Assembly (NCBI GenBank): GCA_017514645.1
Contig: JAFWJP010000084.1
Location: 1-7,401, forward strand
Direction: 5' to 3'
Length of the DNA stretch: 7,401 bases
Origin: Solobacterium sp.
Lineage (GTDB): Bacteria; Bacillota_I; Bacilli_A; Erysipelotrichales; Erysipelotrichaceae
This document shows, in pieces, positions 1 through 5,421 of the stretch. The notes under the pieces are model-generated. The model saw only the letters and a list, made by a program, of their open reading frames with translations, was not told the DNA's origin and made no database searches. Each line of letters begins with the position of its first letter. Within the stretch, counting starts at the first letter, position 1. The position numbers and the translations under genes are program-made.

Positions 1-3
1 ATA

Positions 4-12
4 TCCTCCCCT
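4..12 (-). promoter_or_regulatory. Possible Shine-Dalgarno site of a gene beyond the left edge
   Basis: On the minus strand positions 12 to 4 read AGGGGAGGA, a strong match to the anti-Shine-Dalgarno complement, followed by TAT at the window edge. A start codon a few bases beyond position 1 would be correctly spaced. This suggests that another minus-strand gene begins just outside the window, downstream of the tRNA. The start codon itself cannot be seen, so this is inference from one short motif. Confidence 0.35.
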
Positions 13-22
13 ACAAAAAAAG

Positions 23-93
23 AGCACCAGACGGGAATCGAACCCGCGTGTTCAGCTTGGGAAGCTGACATTCTGCCATTGAACTACTGGTGC
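23..93 (-). tRNA. tRNA-Gly with anticodon CCC
   Basis: The minus strand folds as a complete cloverleaf. The acceptor stem pairs GCACCAG with CTGGTGC over 7 bp, with discriminator U at 23, as usual for bacterial tRNA-Gly. The D arm is GTTC/GAAT around a 7-nt loop. The anticodon stem pairs TCAGC with GCTGA around the loop TTCCCAA, which puts CCC at positions 34-36. The variable loop is 4 nt. The T arm pairs GCGGG with CCCGT around TTCGATT. The tRNA decodes GGG glycine codons. CCA is not encoded: the discriminator is followed by C and then seven T residues (21 to 15), so the 3' end must be completed by CCA-adding enzyme, and the T-run may aid termination. A TATAAT box lies 11 nt upstream, so the gene probably has its own promoter and a very short 5' leader. 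Identity is firm because the stems pair fully. Confidence 0.96.
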
Positions 94-103
94 GTGTACG
101 TCT

Positions 104-132
104 ATTATACACGAAATCCGGTGAAGAAAACA
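104..132 (-). promoter_or_regulatory. Probable promoter of the tRNA-Gly gene
   Basis: The minus strand carries a perfect TATAAT at 109-104. Transcription would start near position 97, about 4 nt before the mature tRNA 5' end at 93. A -35 box at the best spacing (17 bp) would be TGTTTT at 132-127, a weak match to TTGACA, and it overlaps the T-tract and stem foot of the terminator of the preceding gene. The -10 is well supported. The -35 is doubtful, so the promoter may depend on other contacts, or the tRNA may be transcribed partly by read-through. Confidence 0.55.
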
Positions 133-150
133 GGAGGATCAATCCTCCTG
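123..150 (-). terminator. Rho-independent terminator ending the four-gene operon
   Basis: On the minus strand the arms CAGGAGGAT (150-142) and ATCCTCCTG (139-131) are perfectly complementary. They probably form 7 G/C-rich pairs with a 6-nt loop, followed directly by TTTTCTTC (130-123). The TGA stop codon of the nuclease gene (141-139) lies in the loop region, so the last coding codons form the upstream arm. This compact layout separates the operon from the tRNA gene. Confidence 0.88.
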
Positions 151-2364
151 CTTCGTTACTGTAAACTTCCGGGTTTCAACACTCCGTACTGTCTTTTCTG
201 CTGTCTTCTTTGCAGGTTTCTTACGGGCGGCCTTTTTCTTCGGCTCTGCCTGCTTCTTTTCTGCTTTGCCTTTTTTCTTTGCGGTTTTCGGCTTTTCCTT
301 CTTCACTTCTTCCTTTCTGGCAGGTTCCCTGCCCGTTTTCACAGAAGACGGTTTGAACTCCGTACCGTTCTCCCTCGTCCAGGCAGAGGTATTGTCTCCG
401 CCTCTGTGCAGAAGGAACTGTGCTGCTGTATTCAGATCTCTGAAGATATAGTTCTTGTCAAACTGGATCCGGCCTCCCTCATCCTCCGAGAGAATGCGCA
501 GTGCCAGCATATCGGAATACTGCTGCTGCATCGCCTTCATTTCCTTGGGCTTGTAGGATTTCATCTTTGTGCCTGCCAGGATCTCAATGGAAGACGCGTT
601 GTGATAGACCGCCTTGGCATTGACACTCGGAGATGTCAGGACAATGATATTGTCCGCTTCCTGGATCGTTGCCTGTCCCGCTTTATACGGATAGATCCGC
701 AGGATCTCATTGATCATCCGGTCGGTACGTTCTTCGATTTCCCGCTGTGTCCAGATGTCTTTGTTCAGAACTTCATTGTTCATGCGGATGTGCATGGTCT
801 TTGAAAGAATGCTCTTCTTGAAACTGAAATCCTGGTTTCCCATACGGGTATTGTCATATTCTGCGCAAAGTGTCAGGTTTCCGAGCATATTTGCGTATCT
901 GGCATACTCGTCTTCATCCTTGAGACCGGTCGCTTTCCGCCAGTATTCATTGGGGCTCTGCGGCATGATATGCTCGATATTCAGCACGCTCATATCCACA
1001 GCAGCGCTGGTCCTGTACAGTTCGATCCGTTCCAGAACAGTACGGATACCCAGCAGTGAATACGCGTTGATCTCCTTCAGCTGTGCCCTCAGCTGTTCAT
1101 CCGTCGGCATGGCCAGCGCCTTGCCGCGGTTGTAATTGATCAGTGCGACCTTGGTAAGCTCATATACATTGCGCTTTGTTCCGGATGCGCCCGTCTTCAC
1201 CGATCTCAGCAGCTGCGGGAAATACCGGTTCAGCTGACCGTTGTCATGTCCCATCAGCGCACGTCTCGTCAGATAGGAATCAATCAGCCGGATGATATTC
1301 ACCAATGTCTTCGCATCCACCCTTCCTTCATCGTAAAGGGCGTACATCGCCATCAGGAAGGGTGCCGGTGTCTTTACACCGCTTCTGCGGAAGTCGGCCA
1401 ATGCTTCCTCTACGCTGTCCTCATCCGCCGGACCTTTGTACAGGATTGTATAGTATGTGCAGTAGCGGTCGATCTCCTGAAGTTTCTCCTGCGTGGACCG
1501 ATCATCATGCCAGTAAGTCTTGAAACCTTCATAGACATCCCGCCGGTTCAGCAGATCATAGGTCTGACTTGCCAGGAAATAGCGGAAGAATTCCTCCAGG
1601 GTACGGGAATCCTGAAGAACACGCTCCAGAGGATGCCAGTACAGACGATAGTAATGTTCCTGAACCTCATTGGTATCATTCATCAGAATATAGTTGCGGA
1701 TCAGATCCGCGGAGGTCAGCGGAGCACCGGTCGAGTTGATCGATTCAAAGATCTGCTGCGCATTGTCAAAATCAGACAAAGGGAATGCCAGAACATCCAT
1801 TTTGTTCAGACAGCCGAAGATATCCAGAAAGGAATACTTCCGGCTGAACTGCTTGATGCGCTGGTAGATCGCATCGAAGTTCCGGTAGATAGATCCCTCC
1901 TTCTCCTGTTTCGTCAACCGTACATTGATGTTGTAGTACAGGCGGGCAAATACGTCATCCCCCGCAACAGCCGGCTTCAGGCGCAGACGTGCCTCTTCAA
2001 TATAATGCCGGTTGTAGAGGAAATAATCATCGATCATTCCGATGATATCCCTTTCCCCTGCATCTGCGGCTGCCTTCTTCAGGGCGAGCAGAAATATAAA
2101 TGAAGTCGTCAGTCTCTGCTGACCATCAACGATCTGGATCTGCCGGAACATGGAAGCGACTTCCGTCTCCACATAGATCAGGATCCCGAGAAAGTGATTG
2201 TTCGTCCTGCCGGCAAGCAGATCCTCCAGGTCATCAAGAAACCGGGCGGTTTCATTGCCCGGGTTCCATGTATAGTTTCTCTGGTAAACAGGAATCACGA
2301 ACTGCGATCCCATATTGGACTTGATAAAATCGGACATCGTTGTCCGCAGGGGCTGCTTCACCAT
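139..2364 (-). CDS. DUF262-DUF1524 (GmrSD-type) HNH nuclease with DUF4357-like domain and Lys-rich tail
   Basis: This 741-residue protein has the architecture of modification-dependent type IV-like restriction enzymes (GmrSD, BrxU, SspE families). The N-terminal DUF262 domain (about 8-230) carries IPVYQRNYTW at 24-33, VDGQQR at 79-84 and the conserved IFESINSTGAPLT stretch near 205-217; in the family this ParB-like domain binds and hydrolyses NTP. A helical middle follows. The DUF1524 nuclease has IEHIMPQS (463-470, presumed catalytic His465), LGNLTL (494-499), Asn505, Asn510 and the terminal W..R.I..R pattern (538-546), so it looks intact. Residues about 575-672 resemble DUF4357 (ILAGTKMKS, then FDKNYIFRDLNTAAQFLL). 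Residues about 680-725 are Lys/Ala/Pro-rich, histone H1-like. The start at 2364 lies 3 nt after the uridine phosphorylase stop and has AGGGTGG 7 nt upstream; the internal Met10 has no such site. Family assignment is confident. An anti-phage role and the recognised DNA modification are inferred. No methyltransferase or other restriction gene is adjacent. Confidence 0.93.
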   Translation of the reverse strand: MVKQPLRTTMSDFIKSNMGSQFVIPVYQRNYTWNPGNETARFLDDLEDLLAGRTNNHFLGILIYVETEVASMFRQIQIVDGQQRLTTSFIFLLALKKAAADAGERDIIGMIDDYFLYNRHYIEEARLRLKPAVAGDDVFARLYYNINVRLTKQEKEGSIYRNFDAIYQRIKQFSRKYSFLDIFGCLNKMDVLAFPLSDFDNAQQIFESINSTGAPLTSADLIRNYILMNDTNEVQEHYYRLYWHPLERVLQDSRTLEEFFRYFLASQTYDLLNRRDVYEGFKTYWHDDRSTQEKLQEIDRYCTYYTILYKGPADEDSVEEALADFRRSGVKTPAPFLMAMYALYDEGRVDAKTLVNIIRLIDSYLTRRALMGHDNGQLNRYFPQLLRSVKTGASGTKRNVYELTKVALINYNRGKALAMPTDEQLRAQLKEINAYSLLGIRTVLERIELYRTSAAVDMSVLNIEHIMPQSPNEYWRKATGLKDEDEYARYANMLGNLTLCAEYDNTRMGNQDFSFKKSILSKTMHIRMNNEVLNKDIWTQREIEERTDRMINEILRIYPYKAGQATIQEADNIIVLTSPSVNAKAVYHNASSIEILAGTKMKSYKPKEMKAMQQQYSDMLALRILSEDEGGRIQFDKNYIFRDLNTAAQFLLHRGGDNTSAWTRENGTEFKPSSVKTGREPARKEEVKKEKPKTAKKKGKAEKKQAEPKKKAARKKPAKKTAEKTVRSVETRKFTVTKQED

Positions 2365-2367
2365 GGA

Positions 2368-3150
2368 TCAGCCACCCTGTCGATCCTTCCGTATCAGGAT
2401 GCGGAGTGCCTCGATCGCCGCCCGGATCGCCATATCCGTATCATGTACCTGTGGATTGTCCAGGCCAAGCTTCGCCCGTTCCTGATTGGCGACCGTCAGC
2501 AGCACCGTTCCGGCACGTACGTGAAGATATGCCGCAACCGTAAAGATCGCAGCGCTCTCCATCTCGGATCCCTTCGTCCCCAGACGGCACCAGGCATCCC
2601 ATTTCCTGAGCAGTTCCGCACCGTTCGGCAGCGTCTCGGGACGATGCTGACCGTAGAACGCATCCTTGCACTGAACGACACCGGTATGGTAAGGCGCTCC
2701 GATCTTCGCTGCGCCTTCGACCAGAGCGTTGGTAATATCCAGATCGGCAACTGCCGGAAATTCAATGGGGGCGTATTCCTTGCTGGTGCCTTCCATGCGG
2801 ATTGCTCCGGTAGCGATGATCAGATCACCGCTCTTGACATTGACATCCATTCCGCCGCAGGTACCGACCCGGATGAATGTATCCGCGCCGACCGCTGTCA
2901 GCTCTTCCATAGCGATGGACGCACTCGGTCCGCCGATGCCGGTACTTGTTACCGAAACAAGTTCACCGTCAAGATATCCGGAATAGGTCATGTATTCCCG
3001 GCTGTCTGCCACAAAATGAGGTTCATCAAAATAGGCCGCGATCTTCTCACAGCGTTTCGGATCACCCGGCAGGATCACATATCTGCCGACTTCTCCCTTT
3101 GCAACACCGACATGGTACTGCTTCCCGGAACCTTCGGAATAATCAATCAT
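2368..3150 (-). CDS. udp: Uridine phosphorylase
   Basis: This is a cytoplasmic enzyme of pyrimidine salvage that converts uridine and phosphate to uracil and ribose-1-phosphate (EC 2.4.2.3). Its 260 residues match the NP-I nucleoside phosphorylase fold and family length. Visible motifs are LPGDPKR (27-33, phosphate loop with Arg33), STGIGGPS (69-76), RVGTCGG (94-100, phosphate-binding Arg94 and Thr97 by comparison with E. coli Udp), FYGQHR (165-170) and EMES (196-199, ribose binding). Gln168 and Arg170 correspond to the uracil-binding Gln166 and Arg168 of the E. coli enzyme, which favours uridine phosphorylase over purine nucleoside phosphorylase; methylthioadenosine or related substrates are unlikely. 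The ATG at 3150 lies 2 nt after the previous stop. The best ribosome site, AAGGAG, sits inside the last codons of that gene about 14 nt before ATG, longer than optimal, which suggests translational coupling. The downstream nuclease gene begins 3 nt after this stop. Symbol by homology only. Confidence 0.93.
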   Translation of the reverse strand: MIDYSEGSGKQYHVGVAKGEVGRYVILPGDPKRCEKIAAYFDEPHFVADSREYMTYSGYLDGELVSVTSTGIGGPSASIAMEELTAVGADTFIRVGTCGGMDVNVKSGDLIIATGAIRMEGTSKEYAPIEFPAVADLDITNALVEGAAKIGAPYHTGVVQCKDAFYGQHRPETLPNGAELLRKWDAWCRLGTKGSEMESAAIFTVAAYLHVRAGTVLLTVANQERAKLGLDNPQVHDTDMAIRAAIEALRILIRKDRQGG

Positions 3151-3152
3151 AA

Positions 3153-4217
3153 TTAATAGTTCTTCTCCTTGAGCGGATTCAGTTCAGAGTCGATTGCCAT
3201 ACCGGCGATCCTCCAAGTTCCGTTCACCTTCAGCAGCGACATCTGATAGCCCGCATGCCACGTGCGGGAAACTTCCGAGTTCGCTGCATAATAATCAAAT
3301 GTTACATAGCCTACCGCAGTCTTATCATCCTGCTGGATGATGTTGAAGGCTTTCACGTTGTCAAACCGGGATACATTATGTACCGAGAACCAGGCGTTCT
3401 GCATTGTACGGATCCTGCTGTACCAGTCGGAAGCCGTCACGGAGATCGCGCCGACCTGGCCGAGTGTGGATTCCTGCGCCGGGAACTGCGCAATGATCTG
3501 CGCATAGGAAGCCATAGTTTCAGCCAGTTCCGTACCCTTCGCTGTTTTACCGACATAGATCGTACCCGTACTGACATCTGTCAGCGTACTGTAGCCGGTC
3601 TCCTTGACACTGACCTCCGGCTCACCCAGCAGATTGTCGATCTCATAGACATCACACTTCGGTGCATCATTCCAGTTGTTCAGTCCGTGGAAGTTCTCCG
3701 AACGTCCATCCTTGTCCACGCAGTAGGATTTATCCACAGCAATGCCGTTGACATACAGCGTCATACCATCCGGTACTTCGATCCGGTAATCATTGTCACC
3801 GCTGAAGATCGTTGACGCATGGTACAGACCGTCCTTGCCCTTCTTCACCTTCACTTCCGCGATCTTCTCGTGATCGTATACCAGCGCATAGCGGGCATCT
3901 CCGTCTTCATCCGTTTCCTCGGCCACAAAGCTCAGTGCATCCAGGCTGATTCCGCGGTAGATATCCTGCAGAGCAGTCGTATAGTCCTCCTTGGAATTGA
4001 GATGAGGCGCAACTGTCAGGGAATCTTCGTAGATCTGATCGTAATGTCCGTTGCGGATATCTTCAAGATAGGTACTGATCGCACTCTCCGGCAGATCCGC
4101 CTCTGCTGCCCGGAATGCCTTTTTCCCGTTGTTCACATACAGGAAACTGCCTGCTGCAGATGCAGCCGCCACAGCCGCAATGATCACCAGTGCAGCACCG
4201 GTCTTCACTTTTGCCAT
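3153..4217 (-). CDS. Membrane-anchored extracytoplasmic protein of unknown function
   Basis: I do not recognise a named family. The protein (354 residues from the chosen start) begins with a short Lys-containing stretch, then one hydrophobic segment rich in Ala, Val and Ile (about 7-27) ending near [10 protein letters not shown], with no lipobox Cys. It is probably an uncleaved anchor with the rest outside the cell. Residues about 40-135 ([20 protein letters not shown]) look like an NTF2/DUF4878-type alpha-beta domain. A short beta-rich part follows, with a PEGA-like turn ([12 protein letters not shown], about 150-161). The C-terminal part, about 230-345, ends in another NTF2-like pattern ([20 protein letters not shown]). 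Only two Cys are present, both in the middle region. Start choice: ATG at 4217 has AAGGGGG 9 nt upstream, while the alternative ATG at 4226, three codons earlier, abuts that site and would overlap the previous gene by 8 nt. Operon position right after the glycosidase and the similar anchored topology suggest that the two act together at the surface; this is inference. Confidence 0.85.
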   Translation of the reverse strand: MAKVKTGAALVIIAAVAAASAAGSFLYVNNGKKAFRAAEADLPESAISTYLEDIRNGHYDQIYEDSLTVAPHLNSKEDYTTALQDIYRGISLDALSFVAEETDEDGDARYALVYDHEKIAEVKVKKGKDGLYHASTIFSGDNDYRIEVPDGMTLYVNGIAVDKSYCVDKDGRSENFHGLNNWNDAPKCDVYEIDNLLGEPEVSVKETGYSTLTDVSTGTIYVGKTAKGTELAETMASYAQIIAQFPAQESTLGQVGAISVTASDWYSRIRTMQNAWFSVHNVSRFDNVKAFNIIQQDDKTAVGYVTFDYYAANSEVSRTWHAGYQMSLLKVNGTWRIAGMAIDSELNPLKEKNY

Positions 4218-4218
4218 C

Positions 4219-5187
4219 TTACTCATCCCCCTTGACCAGGAATACGGTCGGCAGATGTCTGGATCCGTACATCGAAACGGTCGTATTCACATACTTGCCC
4301 TTGTAGATCATAGCCGTGGAATTGCCGCCGTCCAGGTTCGCGGCCGTCTGGGCATCATAGGAACGCAGGATTTTGATCACATCCTCGTACAGAGCGCCGA
4401 AGAAACTGGGACCTCTTCCGTCCAGCACCAGCAGCAGGAATGTACCATCACCGGCCTGACCGATCGCCGTACGCGGATTGAGCATCGGATAATCCCCGTC
4501 ACCGTCCTTGTAAACGACCTCATAGTTGTTGATGAAGGTCGGTCCGAATGTCACTGCTTCCTGCGCACCCCATTTCAGGGCATCCGCCGCTGTCGCGTCC
4601 ACGCACATGAGTTTCAGGTCCTTGTCAATGGCAATGATCGGCAGGAATGTATTCATATTGCCGCTGATGAGCTTTCCCTCATGAATGACGATACCCCAGG
4701 CAAGACCGCCGTTTCCGGTACCGCCGGCATCTTCAAAACCACCTGCGTTGATTCCCGCAACGGCTTTGTTCATCTTTACATAGTCTTCCAGACTCGGTGC
4801 CTGCTGACCGTTGTTCATATTCGGATTGACCGCAACATAGACATCTTCCGGATGATGAACCAGCATCATATAGCCTTCATAGGTAGAACCGGAAATATGA
4901 ATGACTTCAATCGGTTCAGCCTCTTCGTCCGTTCTTTCACTGATCGCAAAGTCTTCATCGAACAATGCATCCCACTCATCATCGGTATAGAACGTACGTG
5001 CCAGTTTATAGTCGAAGGAACCCTCCTTCAGGCTTTTCACCGCATTTCTGCTGTAGGCAACAGCCTCACCATGATACATTTCCCGCAGATAGAAATACCG
5101 TCCGAGCAGCGCAGACAGCACAACAATAAAAATGCATACAGCCGCAAGGAGACCTGCAGACATCCCCTGCTTTTGATTCTTGGCCAT
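4219..5187 (-). CDS. Membrane-anchored phosphodiester glycosidase (NAGPA domain)
   Basis: This 322-residue protein has a basic N-terminus (MAKNQKQ) and one hydrophobic helix at about 11-28, with no lipobox, so the body is probably extracytoplasmic and anchored. Residues about 95-318 match the NAGPA family (phosphodiester N-acetylglucosaminidase, also called phosphodiester glycosidase). Seen motifs are INAGGF (146-151), NPRTAIG (237-243), LDGRGP (255-260) and NLDGGNSTAM (284-293), the family's conserved active-site blocks, all present. Family members split sugar-1-phosphodiester bonds; bacterial ones are often associated with cell envelope, teichoic-acid-like or exopolysaccharide metabolism. 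The substrate here cannot be told. Residues 30-95 are an acidic linker or stalk without a recognised domain. ATG at 5187 is preceded by AAAGGGAG with 8 nt spacing and by a clear promoter. It is the first gene of the four-gene operon, and the next gene starts 1 nt after its TAA. Confidence 0.9.
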   Translation of the reverse strand: MAKNQKQGMSAGLLAAVCIFIVVLSALLGRYFYLREMYHGEAVAYSRNAVKSLKEGSFDYKLARTFYTDDEWDALFDEDFAISERTDEEAEPIEVIHISGSTYEGYMMLVHHPEDVYVAVNPNMNNGQQAPSLEDYVKMNKAVAGINAGGFEDAGGTGNGGLAWGIVIHEGKLISGNMNTFLPIIAIDKDLKLMCVDATAADALKWGAQEAVTFGPTFINNYEVVYKDGDGDYPMLNPRTAIGQAGDGTFLLLVLDGRGPSFFGALYEDVIKILRSYDAQTAANLDGGNSTAMIYKGKYVNTTVSMYGSRHLPTVFLVKGDE

Positions 5188-5214
5188 AAGATCATCTCCC
5201 TTTACAATAGTTTC

Positions 5215-5243
5215 ATTATATCTGTTTATCCTGTATCCATCAA
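5215..5243 (-). promoter_or_regulatory. Sigma-A type promoter of the four-gene operon
   Basis: The minus strand has a -35 box TTGATG (5243-5238, 4 of 6 matching TTGACA), a 17-bp spacer and a perfect -10 TATAAT (5220-5215). Transcription would start near 5208, giving a leader of only about 20 nt before the ATG at 5187, enough for the Shine-Dalgarno site but not for a riboswitch. It lies directly behind the terminator of the feoB unit, so the four-gene run is an independent transcription unit. Confidence 0.8.
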
Positions 5244-5249
5244 ATACAG
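5231..5249 (-). promoter_or_regulatory. Inverted repeat flanking the -35 box (possible operator)
   Basis: CTGTAT and ATACAG form perfect 6-bp arms around a 7-bp centre, TTGATGG on the minus strand, which contains the whole -35 hexamer. A regulator dimer bound here would block the promoter. No T-run follows, so it is not a terminator. No known operator consensus is recognised, and short arms of this length can arise by chance, so regulation is a suggestion only. Confidence 0.4.
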
Positions 5250-5251
5250 TG

Positions 5252-5282
5252 AAAAAACGAAAGGATCTGCGCAGGCAGATCC
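5252..5282 (-). terminator. Rho-independent terminator ending the feoB unit
   Basis: The minus strand reads GGATCTGC, loop CTGC, then GCAGATCC, a perfect 8-bp stem (5282-5263), followed by TTTCGTTTTTT (5262-5252). It starts 4 nt after the stop codon of the small Cys-rich gene and precedes the next promoter. Confidence 0.92.
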
Positions 5283-5286
5283 CCGG

Positions 5287-5421
5287 TTACTGTTCTCTTC
5301 GCATCGGGCAGGTCTTCCCGCACCCCGCACATCCTCTTGTACGGCAGGAGACAAGATACCGTACGGACAGATACAGCATCAGTCCGATCAGGACCAGTAC
5401 GATCAGATCAGCACTGTTCAC
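5287..5421 (-). CDS. FeoB-associated Cys-rich membrane protein
   Basis: This small gene encodes 44 residues. From the GTG at 5421 the protein has a short start (MNSAD), one hydrophobic helix of about residues 5-24 (LIVLVLIGLMLYLSVRYLV), then a basic Cys-rich tail with Cys26, Cys31, Cys34 and Cys38. This is the pattern of the FeoB-associated Cys-rich membrane proteins found directly after feoB in many Bacillota. They are thought to help FeoB-driven Fe(II) uptake, perhaps by binding metal or as a FeoC-like partner, but the function is not established. The GTG start overlaps the feoB TGA as GTGA, a typical coupling junction, with GGTGG about 8 nt upstream. The reading frame is open further upstream to an ATG at 5502, but that extension lies within feoB and lacks the family pattern. 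A terminator follows at once, closing the feo unit. Confidence 0.85.
   Translation of the reverse strand: MNSADLIVLVLIGLMLYLSVRYLVSCRTRGCAGCGKTCPMRREQ

Noticed and set aside
240..320. Possible programmed frameshift or slippage at A-rich Lys codons in the nuclease tail
   Set aside because: The A6G run is in the wrong phase for an X XXY YYZ heptamer, the runs are short, and the frame continues normally to a stop inside the terminator.
79..804. Plus-strand open frame of 241 codons
   Set aside because: It lies antisense to the 3' part of the nuclease gene and runs through the tRNA and terminator. Its Phe/Leu/Cys-rich start is only the reverse of the Lys-rich tail, and it has no recognisable domain.
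1246..2103. Plus-strand open frame of 285 codons
   Set aside because: It is antisense to the conserved DUF262 part of the nuclease and shows no family motif or ribosome site; it is a by-product of codon use on the other strand.
2194..3156. Plus-strand open frame of 320 codons across udp and the nuclease start
   Set aside because: It is antisense to two well-supported genes and shows no domain pattern.
5188..5286. Riboswitch or leader-peptide attenuator before the glycosidase gene
   Set aside because: The predicted transcript leader is only about 20 nt. The strong hairpin lies upstream of the promoter and belongs to the preceding feo unit.
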